Positions 55,898 to 63,808 of a stretch of 64,000 nt of DNA are shown piece after piece (position 1 is the stretch's first letter; every line of letters begins with the position of its first letter). Where the stretch lies: positions 310,001 through 374,000 of the forward strand of contig CAZVQS010000002.1 in the NCBI GenBank assembly GCA_964629635.1, read 5' to 3'. The stretch comes from YC2-FULL-38-9 sp964629635. GTDB lineage: Bacteria > Patescibacteriota > Microgenomatia > UBA1406 > GWC2-37-13. Under the pieces are notes generated by a model that saw only the letters and a list, made by a program, of their open reading frames with translations, did not search any database and was not told where the DNA came from. Both the position numbers and the translations under genes were made by a program.

Positions 55898-56374
55898 ATG
55901 GTCCATAAAAAATGGAGCAATAAATCCATCGTTTATTTTGCCTCGCTCGGCAGCACCCACTTTGAGAAATGGTCTCCGCGCAATCTTGATAATGGTATCG
56001 GCGGCTCCGAAACGGCGGTCATCGAATTGTCCCGCAGGTTTGCCCGCGACGGGTTCGAAGTCACGGTCTACGGCGAACCGGGGAGGAATGCGGGCGTTTT
56101 CGAAGGCGTGGAGTATCGCCAATGGGATACGGTGAACTGGGATGACGAGTTCAATATAATTATTCTCTGGCGGGCTCCTTACCTGATCGACAACATCCGC
56201 AGCGCACGCAAAATATTCTATGACGCGCATAACGTCGAACTGAACTCCGACTGGAATCCGTATCGCGTCAACAAAGTAACAACGTTTTTTTTCAAAAGCC
56301 AATACCACCGCGCCATGGTACCGAATATTCCGGATGCGAAAGCGGCGGTTATCAGTAACGGAATAAAATTATGA
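55898..56374 (+). CDS. Glycosyltransferase, N-terminal half (split gene)
   Basis: 158 residues from the ATG at 55898, preceded by AAGG. It matches the acceptor-side Rossmann domain of a GT-B glycosyltransferase: IGGSETAVIELSRRFARDGFEVTVYG, then LWRAPYLID and YDAHNVELN, ending VISNGIKL, which is where family 4 enzymes normally continue into the linker. The stop TGA overlaps the ATG of the next gene as ATGA. The donor half is encoded by that next gene in the -1 frame. Confidence 0.82.
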   Translation: MVHKKWSNKSIVYFASLGSTHFEKWSPRNLDNGIGGSETAVIELSRRFARDGFEVTVYGEPGRNAGVFEGVEYRQWDTVNWDDEFNIIILWRAPYLIDNIRSARKIFYDAHNVELNSDWNPYRVNKVTTFFFKSQYHRAMVPNIPDAKAAVISNGIKL

Positions 56375-56937
56375 GAAACAGGATACTGTTTTATGGATCC
56401 AATTATGACCGCGGACTTGAGACGCTTCTCCTTCTCTGGCCGCAAATACGTGAGCGGTACCGGGAAGCCCGGTTGAATATCTGCTACGGATGGAAGACGT
56501 TTGTCTCGGGTAATGAGGAAAAACCTGACCTTATGGACTGGGTGTCATACATGAACAAGCTCATGAAGCAGGACGGCGTGGTCCATCACGGCAGGCTCGG
56601 AAAAGAGGACCTCCGGAATGTGCGTGCCGCAAGCGGTATATGGGCGTATCCCACCAGTTTTCCCGAAATAAACTGCATCACGGCGCTCGAATGCCAACGG
56701 GACGGGCTGGTGCCGGTAACGGTCGACCGCTTTGCCCTGAAGGAAACGGTCGGCAGCGGTACACTCGTTGAAGGCAGGATGAGGGACGAGGAGACGTGGG
56801 CGCGGTGGCTTCAGGCGCTGTTCGGATACATGGAGGATAAGGAACTGTGGCAGCGGGAAAGCGAGAAAGCGAAAAAGTTCGCACGCCGCTTTTCCTGGGA
56901 TATTATTTCCCGCAAATGGGAGGAACATTTCAAATGA
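56371..56937 (+). CDS. Glycosyltransferase, C-terminal half (split gene)
   Basis: 188 residues, the nucleotide-sugar-binding domain of a GT-B enzyme: RILFYGSNYDRGLETLLLLW, VVHHGRLGKEDL, and the WAYPTSFPEINCITALECQ region with the E(x)7E-like pattern, then a C-terminal helix. It begins at ATGA overlapping the stop of the N-terminal half. Either a frameshifted single gene or a genuine two-subunit enzyme; only about ten linker residues appear to be lost. The next gene is joined by a second ATGA overlap. Confidence 0.82.
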   Translation: MRNRILFYGSNYDRGLETLLLLWPQIRERYREARLNICYGWKTFVSGNEEKPDLMDWVSYMNKLMKQDGVVHHGRLGKEDLRNVRAASGIWAYPTSFPEINCITALECQRDGLVPVTVDRFALKETVGSGTLVEGRMRDEETWARWLQALFGYMEDKELWQRESEKAKKFARRFSWDIISRKWEEHFK

Positions 56938-57467
56938 AATTTGCCGATTACCTGAAGCTTCTCGAAAAAGCGGGGATAGGGAAGAAGCAGGTTTGGGCCG
57001 ACCTCGGCTCGGGTGAAGGCACATTCACCATGGCGCTCGCCGAACTGGGCGGAACCGATCTGGAGCTGTACTCGGTGGACAAGGACAAGTCCCGACTCGC
57101 AACGCAACAGGATCTCATGCGCGCAAAATACCGGGGAAACCGCGTGCATTACCTTAATGCCGATTTTACCCGGCCGATGGACCTGCCGGAACTTGACGGT
57201 ATTCTTATGGCAAACTCGCTTCACTTCGTCAAGGACAAGGAGCCGGTACTGTCGGACCTTTCCTATTATCTGAAGCGCGCGGGCAAGCTTGTCATCGTCG
57301 AATATAATGTCGATGCGGGCAACTACTGGGTTCCCTATCCCGTTTCCTACAACTCACTTTTTTTTCTTTTGCAGGATATGAATCTTTCGTCACCTCAACT
57401 TCTGCATGTTGCCCCATCCCGGTTCCTTTACGAAATGTATAGCGCGCTTTCCCTTCGCATCAGGTAA
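56934..57467 (+). CDS. Class I SAM-dependent methyltransferase
   Basis: 177 residues from the ATG at 56934 (ATGA overlap with the glycosyltransferase stop). Motif I WADLGSGEGTFTMALAEL, acidic motif II ELYSVDKDKS, LNADFTRP and motif IV DGILMANSLHFV support a Rossmann methyltransferase. Its substrate may be the glycan or lipid made by the preceding glycosyltransferase (inference from coupling). Confidence 0.87.
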   Translation: MKFADYLKLLEKAGIGKKQVWADLGSGEGTFTMALAELGGTDLELYSVDKDKSRLATQQDLMRAKYRGNRVHYLNADFTRPMDLPELDGILMANSLHFVKDKEPVLSDLSYYLKRAGKLVIVEYNVDAGNYWVPYPVSYNSLFFLLQDMNLSSPQLLHVAPSRFLYEMYSALSLRIR

Positions 57468-57507
57468 GCAGCTGGCAAGCCGTTTGCGGTTAAGGTATGA
57501 TAAATAT

Positions 57508-58227
57508 ATGCTGCAGGAACATTTCGGCAAGCGGTTGCGTATGGCCGCATCCCTTATTGCATCCTATGTGATCGCGGGCCTGTTGCTGGAATTTTTTTTC
57601 GTCGGCAATACGCCGGGCCTGAATCCTGAGGCTTTTTCCCTCATTGGCCGCAAAATGGAGGATTTACGCATCAGTTTTGAGCTGCAGACTTCCCAGGCAT
57701 TCCCGTCGCCTATGCCCCGCATCGAACCAACAACGTCTCCCTATTCGCTTCCGACCGCAATCCCGACTATTCCTGTCGTGGTGCCGCCGAAACCGACAGT
57801 ATACGTGCCGCCGGTCTTTCCGACTCTTCCGGCGGTTCCGACCGCGATCCCCACGCGCATACCCACCCAACGTCCGCTTCCCACACAAAAGCCGCCTGTC
57901 ATGCCGACAACCGTCCCGCCAGCTCCCACCCAACCCAAAACGAAAGTCACCTATGCGCAGTTTGGCCAGTGCCTCAACACTAACGGAATGACCATGTACA
58001 TGAGCGCCACATGCGGCTTGTGCGCCCAGCAAAAGAAGACCTTGAAGGACGCGGCAAACTACGTGCGCATGGTGGACTGCAATGCCAGCGAATCCAACGG
58101 GCTCGAATGCGGCAACGCGGGTGTGCGCGGTTTGCCGACATGGGGGAAAAACGGCAAGGCGGTGCTGGTCGGACCCCAGTCCCTGGAAGAGCTTGCGCGC
58201 GTTTCGTCTTGCCAAGCTCCCCAGTGA
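57508..58227 (+). CDS. Membrane-anchored thioredoxin-like protein with Pro-rich stalk
   Basis: 239 residues from the ATG at 57508: one N-terminal membrane helix (about 12-32), a long Pro/Thr stalk (about 70-145; repeated PTAIPTIP, PTRIPTQRP), and a thioredoxin-like domain (about 155-239) with the redox motif CGLC, further Cys residues (VDCNAS, LECGNAG) and the cis-Pro loop GLPTW. This domain is like the thioredoxin part linked to VKOR proteins. It is followed by a CcdA-like membrane partner, suggesting an extracytoplasmic disulfide relay. Confidence 0.88.
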   Translation: MLQEHFGKRLRMAASLIASYVIAGLLLEFFFVGNTPGLNPEAFSLIGRKMEDLRISFELQTSQAFPSPMPRIEPTTSPYSLPTAIPTIPVVVPPKPTVYVPPVFPTLPAVPTAIPTRIPTQRPLPTQKPPVMPTTVPPAPTQPKTKVTYAQFGQCLNTNGMTMYMSATCGLCAQQKKTLKDAANYVRMVDCNASESNGLECGNAGVRGLPTWGKNGKAVLVGPQSLEELARVSSCQAPQ

Positions 58228-58243
58228 TTGTGTACCATAGGGT

Positions 58244-58969
58244 ATGGAACCCCAACTGGATCTTTCGGTTGCTTACATCGCAGGAGTAACCAGTTTTTTT
58301 TCTCCCTGCCTGCTTCCCCTTCTGCCTTCCTATTTTTCCGCAATCACCGGCTTTACGTTTAAGGAGCTTTTCGGGCTTCAGGACCGGCATGTGCGTCTCA
58401 GGATGTGGTCATCCAGCCTTTTGTTTGTCCTCGGATTCTCCCTGGTGTACTCGGTTCTCGGTATGACTTCCTCGGTTCTGGGGAAAATACTGCAGGAAAA
58501 CCTCGCAGTCATGATCCGCATAAGCGGAGCGGTGCTTATCGCCATGGGACTTGTGCAGACCGGCATCATCAATTTCGAAGGTCTCCAGTACGATTACGCG
58601 TGGAATATCCAGAAACGGATCACCCGCCTCGGTTTCTTTTCGGCATTTCTTCTGGGTTTGAGCTGTGCGCTCATATGGATGCCGTGCGTCGGACAGATAC
58701 TCGGGTCAATACTCGTTATGGCTTCAAACGCAAACCGGTCGCTCGACGGATTCTTGCTCCTCCTCGTGTATTCGCTCGGATTGGGCACACCCTTCATGCT
58801 GATGGGCTTCTTTTTTCCGCAGGTATACGGCTTCACCCGGGAACACCGGGGATTCCTCATAGCGTTGAACCGGGGAGCCGGCGCAGTCATGATATTGTTC
58901 GGCGCACTCCTTGTTTTGGGATACTACAATGTATTCCTTAACCTCTTCAGGATCCCGGTTATTCCTTAG
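58244..58969 (+). CDS. CcdA/DsbD-family transmembrane electron carrier
   Basis: 241 residues with six to seven membrane helices. The family hallmarks are Cys-Pro pairs in helix 1 (FFSPCLLPLLPSYF) and helix 4 (LIWMPCVGQILGSIL), which shuttle reducing equivalents from cytoplasmic thioredoxin across the membrane. The partner is the thioredoxin-like protein encoded 16 bases upstream. Overlaps the convergent MazG-like gene by 11 bases. Confidence 0.93.
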   Translation: MEPQLDLSVAYIAGVTSFFSPCLLPLLPSYFSAITGFTFKELFGLQDRHVRLRMWSSSLLFVLGFSLVYSVLGMTSSVLGKILQENLAVMIRISGAVLIAMGLVQTGIINFEGLQYDYAWNIQKRITRLGFFSAFLLGLSCALIWMPCVGQILGSILVMASNANRSLDGFLLLLVYSLGLGTPFMLMGFFFPQVYGFTREHRGFLIALNRGAGAVMILFGALLVLGYYNVFLNLFRIPVIP

Positions 58970-59309
58970 GACTGCTTCTTCTCCCTTTGATCTTATTGAG
59001 TGAATACATAATGCGCCGGTGGAGATTGATGTTCTTGATGCGGGCAAACCTGAGGATCGCGACGATAATGTCTCCCAGCTCCTGCTCGTATTTCTCGTCT
59101 TTTTGCGCGGCAAGATTGGTGGGTTTGCGGCCGTGTTTTGCAAGGTATGCCCGCGCCATTTCGCCCACTTCCTCAACCAGGCTCAATATGAGAAACGACC
59201 CGAATTCCTTCTGGTTCTTGAGGTCCGTGTCAATGCGGTCCAAATAACTGAAGTACTGTCCGAACGGAGTTTGTATTCTGCCTGATTGTTTTCTGGTTGC
59301 TGTATCCAT
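58959..59309 (-). CDS. MazG-like NTP pyrophosphohydrolase
   Basis: 116-residue all-alpha NTP pyrophosphatase. The metal-binding pattern EExxE...ExxD is visible as SLVEEVGEMARAYL and YEQELGDIIVAILRFAR. Likely house-cleaning of nucleotides or a related substrate. Region 59310-59469 upstream contains several TATAAT-like hexamers but no clear single promoter. Confidence 0.85.
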   Translation of the reverse strand: MDTATRKQSGRIQTPFGQYFSYLDRIDTDLKNQKEFGSFLILSLVEEVGEMARAYLAKHGRKPTNLAAQKDEKYEQELGDIIVAILRFARIKNINLHRRIMYSLNKIKGRRSSPKE

Positions 59310-59469
59310 AAATGCATAAAATTCTAATACCCGTATAATACCCGATCGTTCAGTATAAGTATGTCATATTTCACCCGCAATACGGGCAAAAACGATAAGG
59401 CACTCCGCTTCTTACCTGCCGCTTACCGGAATCAGTATATTCTGTCTCCTGTAACTATTACCATACGTT

Positions 59470-59943
59470 ATGAACCCGGATGAGATCCTTCGGAAACAGC
59501 TTATACTTCTTCTGGAAAAGGGAAATGCTCACATGACATTCAATGAGGCCGTTGCGGATTTTCCGGTTGAATCGGTCAATAAGAAATTTCCGGGTGCGGA
59601 TTATACGCCTTGGGGCCTCTTGGAGCATTTGCGCCGGACACAGCACGATATCCTGGATTTTCTGGTGAACCCTGACTACCGGCAGCCCAAATGGCCGGAT
59701 GATTACTGGCCGGAAAAGGGCGGTATCGCAACGGGCGGTGACTGGGAGCGAACTATCCGCGAATTCCGGAAGGATCAAAAAACGCTTATCTCCATACTTC
59801 AGGACAACAGCATCAACCTGTATATGATCATTCCCCACGGTTCGGGCCAGAACCGGCTGAAGGAGTTTTTGACCATCGCGGATCATAACGCTTACCATAT
59901 CGGCGAATTCGCCGCGATGAGGCAGGTCATGGGTTTGTGGTAG
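59470..59943 (+). CDS. DinB-like four-helix metalloprotein
   Basis: 157-residue DinB/YfiT-type protein. Three metal-ligand histidines are visible: LLEHLRRTQHDILDF and the C-terminal DHNAYHIGEFAAMRQ pair. Members include thiol-dependent transferases; the specific role is unknown. The next gene begins 25 bases downstream. Confidence 0.88.
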   Translation: MNPDEILRKQLILLLEKGNAHMTFNEAVADFPVESVNKKFPGADYTPWGLLEHLRRTQHDILDFLVNPDYRQPKWPDDYWPEKGGIATGGDWERTIREFRKDQKTLISILQDNSINLYMIIPHGSGQNRLKEFLTIADHNAYHIGEFAAMRQVMGLW

Positions 59944-59968
59944 TCATTTATATTTTTAACTGCTCAAG

Positions 59969-60586
59969 ATGAAACCGAACGAAACTTTTGCGGTTCCCGC
60001 AAATGAACAGCGTCTCACAACAACAATCAATGCGCTCAAATCAAAAGGAATCGAGGTTGACGCGGTGGACAACGAAAAAAAAGCCTATGACCTGGTTTTG
60101 TCAATCATCCCGAAACAGGAGGAGGTGTTTACCATGGTATCCCAAACGCTCGAATTGACGGGAATAGCTGAAGCGATAAACGAATCGGGGGAATACGACT
60201 CCGTACGGAAGTCATTTGCCCGCATGGGCAAAGGGGATGAGGACCGGAAAAGCAAACTGGGAGCAGCTCCGCGGTATGCGGTGGGGAGCGTGCATGCGGT
60301 TACCGAAAAAGGCGAGATCTTTATCGCTTCAAATACGGGATCCCAGCTTGCTGCCTACGCATACGGAGCAAAGCATGTATTGTATGTCGTGGGGACGCAG
60401 AAAATCGTGAAGGATACCGATACCGCTTTCAAACGCATCTACGAGTACTCCTATCCGCTCGAAAACGAACGCTCAATGAAGGCATACGGGAGAGGAAGCA
60501 ACGTAAGCAAGATTCTGATTATTAACAAGGAACAGATCAAGGGAAGGATCCGGATTATCTTCATAAGAAAGAAAATCGGTTTCTGA
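59969..60586 (+). CDS. LUD-domain (LutC/YkgG-like) protein
   Basis: 205 residues of the LUD (DUF162) family: VSQTLELTGIAEAINESGEYD, AVGSVHAVTEKGEIFIAS, GSQLAAYAYGAKHVLYVVGTQKIV and the late ENERSMKAYGRGS. Related proteins take part in lactate oxidation with LutA/LutB, but none of those is adjacent, and stand-alone LUD proteins are common in small genomes. Function uncertain. Confidence 0.88.
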   Translation: MKPNETFAVPANEQRLTTTINALKSKGIEVDAVDNEKKAYDLVLSIIPKQEEVFTMVSQTLELTGIAEAINESGEYDSVRKSFARMGKGDEDRKSKLGAAPRYAVGSVHAVTEKGEIFIASNTGSQLAAYAYGAKHVLYVVGTQKIVKDTDTAFKRIYEYSYPLENERSMKAYGRGSNVSKILIINKEQIKGRIRIIFIRKKIGF

Positions 60587-60694
60587 TAACTCTCGAACAA
60601 ACAGGGGAGTCTTATAAGACTCTAACCCTTTTGCCTCAAATGGTTTAACATGCATGGGGTAGTATCGTGAGATTAGTATTTCAGGGATATTCCT

Positions 60695-61384
60695 ATGAAA
60701 ATGAACAGATTATTGGGTTTTGTTGCGTTTCTTGCCGCTGCGGTTATTACGTTCACGTACGCTCCGCAAGTCAGGGCTGCTTTTGATTTGCGGTCGCTTT
60801 TTAACAATTTCGGCGGAAGCGCGCAGGCTACACCCGATGCCGCGTTCGATTCGCCTGCTTCGCGCTTGAGGACTGAAATGAACAGCCTCCTCAAGGAGCA
60901 TACGGTTATGGCGGGACTCTACCTGACCGCCATGTACGGAGACGTACCGGCTGACCGGCTCGTGCAGCTCATGGATGCCAACCGCAATAAAATTGCCGCA
61001 ATCGTGGAGAGAAACTACAACACCGAAACCAAGGATACGTTTCTCCAGATCTGGTCCCAGCACATGCTTGAGTATGGCAACTACACACGCGCACTCAAGG
61101 AAAAGGACACGGACTCCATGACCACGGCGCGCAACAATTTGAAACGCATTTCAAACGACATGGGAAGGCTTTTTGACTCCGTGAGCAATAATATGGCGAC
61201 TTCCGAAATCGAGGGACTCATGAATGAACATGTCAACGGAACGCTCAGCCTGGTAGATGCAGTCTCCCAGGGCAACGCCACCCGTTCGGCAAATCTTTTG
61301 AAAGCGGGTTATGACCAGGCCGGACGTTTCGCCGATGTTCTGTCGAGGGCGTTCGTATTGGACAAACCGGATTTATACCAATGA
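60695..61384 (+). CDS. Exported helical protein of unknown function
   Basis: 229 residues with signal peptide (LLGFVAFLAAAVITFTYAPQVRAAF). The mature part is predicted mostly helical, with two similar ~70-residue stretches (LRTEMNSLLKEHTVMAGLYLTAM; ISNDMGRLFDSVSNN ... IEGLMNEHVNGTLSLVDAV), suggesting an up-down helix bundle. No family recognised. A strong terminator follows, so it is probably a single-gene transcript. Confidence 0.75.
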   Translation: MKMNRLLGFVAFLAAAVITFTYAPQVRAAFDLRSLFNNFGGSAQATPDAAFDSPASRLRTEMNSLLKEHTVMAGLYLTAMYGDVPADRLVQLMDANRNKIAAIVERNYNTETKDTFLQIWSQHMLEYGNYTRALKEKDTDSMTTARNNLKRISNDMGRLFDSVSNNMATSEIEGLMNEHVNGTLSLVDAVSQGNATRSANLLKAGYDQAGRFADVLSRAFVLDKPDLYQ

Positions 61385-61435
61385 TGGTCTTTCGTACTTG
61401 GAGGCGCAGGATTGGCCTTCGCGTCAGACTGAGAG

Positions 61436-61463
61436 ATACCGGGCGCGAGCCCGGTATTTTTTT
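61436..61463 (+). terminator. Strong intrinsic terminator
   Basis: ATACCGGGC-GCGA-GCCCGGTAT followed by a run of T: a nine-pair stem with a four-base loop, 52 bases after the stop of the exported helical protein. It may also serve the convergent HAD gene, which ends 24 bases further on. Confidence 0.92.
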
Positions 61464-61486
61464 GGTAACGGGATAAGGTCTTTAGG

Positions 61487-62068
61487 TCAATACGTCCCGA
61501 ATTCCGTTTGCAGGAAAAATTCTATGCCTGCGTTTCGCGCAGCTTCCCTGTCTGAAGAACTGTCTCCGATCATGAGAAAGGATTCCTTTCGCTGGGCAAA
61601 CCCTTCAATGACGGCAAAGCCTTCGGGGTTTGGCTTCAGGAGCCGGACTTCGTCGCGGGATATGATTTGCCTGAAATACTTTCGCAACCCAAGCTGCGAG
61701 AGGCCGTTTTCGACGGTGTTTCGGGAGTTTGATGAAAAAATGTAAAGTCTTTTGTCCGCAATCGAGGGAATAAAACGCACAAGACCTTTTGACGGAATAA
61801 ATCCTTTCGTATGAATCCGCTCATACTCCGCGTTGAATATGCGCACCGCCTCAACCAGCCGGTCGCCGTATTTTGCGGCCATCTCGTTGTAGATACCGAA
61901 CGGGCTTGCTCCGCGCGCATACCCGTGTTTCTGGTCAAACAGGGCGTAGACCTGCGCTATACCGGTATGCCAGCCGTTCCAATCGATGTCCATTTTGGCG
62001 ATTGTCATATCGAAATCAAACACGATATCCGTTTTCCCTGATACGGCCTGCTTAAGTTCTTCGATCAT
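61487..62068 (-). CDS. HAD-superfamily phosphatase
   Basis: 193 residues from the ATG at 62068. Motif I VFDFDMTIA (DxDxT), motif II region LYIFSSNS, motif III Lys in RLLKPNPEGF and motif IV MIGDSSSDREAA are intact; a helical cap lies at about residues 20-90. Phosphoglycolate phosphatase-like in layout; substrate unknown. The upstream TTG (62077) overlaps the -10 box and is rejected. Confidence 0.9.
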   Translation of the reverse strand: MIEELKQAVSGKTDIVFDFDMTIAKMDIDWNGWHTGIAQVYALFDQKHGYARGASPFGIYNEMAAKYGDRLVEAVRIFNAEYERIHTKGFIPSKGLVRFIPSIADKRLYIFSSNSRNTVENGLSQLGLRKYFRQIISRDEVRLLKPNPEGFAVIEGFAQRKESFLMIGDSSSDREAARNAGIEFFLQTEFGTY

Positions 62069-62076
62069 AGATACCA

Positions 62077-62082
62077 ATTATA
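62077..62082 (-). promoter_or_regulatory. -10 box of the HAD gene
   Basis: Minus-strand TATAAT eight bases before the ATG at 62068; part of a 72-base divergent promoter region shared with the SanA/YdcF-like gene. Confidence 0.5.
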
Positions 62083-62107
62083 CAGTTATGCAGCTGTTGT
62101 TATTCAG

Positions 62108-62135
62108 TTGTTCTTAAGCGATTGCCCTATACAAT
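62108..62135 (+). promoter_or_regulatory. Promoter of the SanA/YdcF-like gene
   Basis: TTGTTC (62108-62113), 16-base spacer, TACAAT (62130-62135), five bases before the ATG at 62141. Confidence 0.55.
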
Positions 62136-62140
62136 ATGGT

Positions 62141-62767
62141 ATGAAGAAACTGCTTGCAATACTGGCCGCCGCCGTTGTATCGGTGGTCCTTTTGTATGTA
62201 TTGCTTCTTGCGCATATCCGGATACAGGCGTCCAAGGATAATCGCGAAAAATCCGACGTCATCCTGGTTCTCGGCGGCAAAGCCTATTCGGGCACGTCCT
62301 GCTACGGGCCGATCTGCAAAAACTTTGTGCCGAAACGCCGCTACAACTCGTGTCTGGTCGCGCGGGTAAACCATGCGGCAGCTCTTTACCATGATGGAGT
62401 CGCGCCCAAGATTCTCATGTCAGGCGGGGTGGACAAGGAAGACAATGCAAACGAGTCGGAAGTGATGAAAAAAATCGCGATGGAAGCAGGGGTTCCGGAA
62501 CGGGATATCCTGTCGGAAGGAAGATCAACCTCTACGTTCGAAAACATCGCGTTTTCCAAACAGGTTTTGGATAAGGCAGGTCTGCGTTCGGCTGTCATCG
62601 TAACCGATCCGTATCACAACGCACGCGCCGGCCTGGTTGCTTCAAAACAGGGCCTGGTGTATTCGCTTTCGCCTGCAAGGGAATTATCCAACTGCTCGCA
62701 CCAGGATGATTATTTCGTCAGGGAACCGCTTGCAATTATGGGGTACAAGCTCCTGAACAGGCTTTAG
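62141..62767 (+). CDS. SanA/YdcF-like (DUF218) membrane-anchored protein
   Basis: 208 residues from the ATG at 62141: one N-terminal membrane helix (about 3-24) and a DUF218 domain with VILVLGGKAY, RVNHAAALYHDGVAPKILMSGG, ERDILSEGRSTSTFENIAFS and VIVTDPYHNARAGLVA. Members are linked to envelope integrity and cell-wall metabolism. An insertion with two Cys (SCYGPICKNFVPK) follows the first strand and could form a disulfide outside the membrane. Confidence 0.9.
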   Translation: MKKLLAILAAAVVSVVLLYVLLLAHIRIQASKDNREKSDVILVLGGKAYSGTSCYGPICKNFVPKRRYNSCLVARVNHAAALYHDGVAPKILMSGGVDKEDNANESEVMKKIAMEAGVPERDILSEGRSTSTFENIAFSKQVLDKAGLRSAVIVTDPYHNARAGLVASKQGLVYSLSPARELSNCSHQDDYFVREPLAIMGYKLLNRL

Positions 62768-62779
62768 TGAAGAAAGATG

Positions 62780-62852
62780 TGAGCCACCAGGGACTCGAAC
62801 CCTGAACCAACTCCTTAAGAGGGAGGCGCTCTACCAGTTGAGCTAGTGGCCC
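62780..62852 (-). tRNA. tRNA-Lys(CTT)
   Basis: Acceptor GGGCCAC/GTGGCTC, D-stem GCTC/GAGC, anticodon loop CTCTTAA giving CTT, T-arm CAGGG-TTCGAGT-CCCTG, no encoded CCA. The outermost anticodon-stem pair is C-T. Its 5' end overlaps the last codons of the GIY-YIG gene by ten bases. Confidence 0.93.
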
Positions 62853-63103
62853 GTGCTGCGTATCAACTCAAGCTTTTTGTTTCTGTCCCAATTCTTTATT
62901 TCAGCTTCCCGTTTCAATGCTTCAGAATGACTATTATACAATTTATGGTACGCTAAAACCACGGGTATTTTGCCTCGAAGCGACTTGGAGCCTTTCTTGG
63001 CATTGTGCGTATTGACTCTCCGTACAAGGTCCGTAGTTATGCCGGTGTAAAGCGTACCGTCTTTTCCTTCGACTATATACACGTACCAGTCCTTCGGTTT
63101 CAC
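62843..63103 (-). CDS. GIY-YIG nuclease-domain protein
   Basis: 86-residue single-domain protein of the UPF0213/YhbQ type: YVYIVEGKDGTLYTGITTDLVRRVNTHN gives the GIY-YIG core and catalytic Arg, and ALKREAEIKNWDRNKKLELI carries the catalytic Glu. Small stand-alone nuclease of unknown substrate. The gene's end runs ten bases into tRNA-Lys. Confidence 0.92.
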   Translation of the reverse strand: MKPKDWYVYIVEGKDGTLYTGITTDLVRRVNTHNAKKGSKSLRGKIPVVLAYHKLYNSHSEALKREAEIKNWDRNKKLELIRSTGH

Positions 63104-63120
63104 AGGTTTTTTCGTATGTG

Positions 63121-63192
63121 TGCCTTTGGAGGGAATTGAACCCCCATCACTGGTTCCGAAGACCAGTGCTCTATCCGTTGAGCTACAAAGGC
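63121..63192 (-). tRNA. tRNA-Arg(TCG)
   Basis: Acceptor GCCTTTG/CAAAGGC, anticodon stem CTGGT/ACCAG with loop CTTCGGA giving TCG, T-loop TTCAATT, no encoded CCA. Confidence 0.94.
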
Positions 63193-63262
63193 TTTTTGTC
63201 CGGACCGTGGGTAAATTATCTATTTCCCTCCGAAAAAAATGATTCTTTATTATACTATATAA

Positions 63263-63808
63263 ATGAGCATCATTTTATACGTAATACTCCTGTTCGTTGA
63301 GCTGTTTTTCCTGATAGGACTTGCTATCTACTCGGTCGGACTCCTGTATTCATCGGTCATGGGCGCCCCGTACGTGCCGACATCCAAAAAACAGCTGAAA
63401 GCCATCCTTGACCGCGCGAAGCTGAAGGAAAGCCAGGTGTTTGTGGAGCTGGGAAGCGGCGACGGCCGCATCGTACGCCAGGCGGTAAAACAATACGGAG
63501 TTCGGGGGATAGGCGTTGAAATCAACCAGCTTCTGGTCATGCTTTCCCGGTTCTACGCGAAACGGGAGCACCTCAAAACCATAGAGTTCCGCAGGGAGAA
63601 CATTTTTGCGACCGATTTGAAAAAAACCGACGTACTCTACCTTTTTCTCATGCCGCAGCTATTGAGAAAACTTGACGGCAGATTCCGCAACGAACTGAAA
63701 AAGGGGACGCTCATCATCTCCCACGGATTCAAGCTGGAAGGATGGGAAAAGCGGATGGTTGACGAAATCAAATCCGAACCCTTCTCGACATTTTTCTACA
63801 GGGTCTGA
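63263..63808 (+). CDS. Membrane-anchored class I methyltransferase (FAM173/lysine-methyltransferase-like)
   Basis: 181 residues: one N-terminal membrane helix (about 3-30), then a small Rossmann methyltransferase. Motif I VFVELGSGDGRIVRQAV, acidic residue in RGIGVEINQLLVMLSR, and DVLYLFLMPQLLRKL (in place of the usual NPPY-like motif) followed by GTLIISHGFKLEGW. The pattern is close to the FAM173 class, whose characterised eukaryotic members methylate lysines of mitochondrial membrane proteins. The actual target here is unknown. The end overlaps the convergent gene by 13 bases. Confidence 0.85.
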   Translation: MSIILYVILLFVELFFLIGLAIYSVGLLYSSVMGAPYVPTSKKQLKAILDRAKLKESQVFVELGSGDGRIVRQAVKQYGVRGIGVEINQLLVMLSRFYAKREHLKTIEFRRENIFATDLKKTDVLYLFLMPQLLRKLDGRFRNELKKGTLIISHGFKLEGWEKRMVDEIKSEPFSTFFYRV

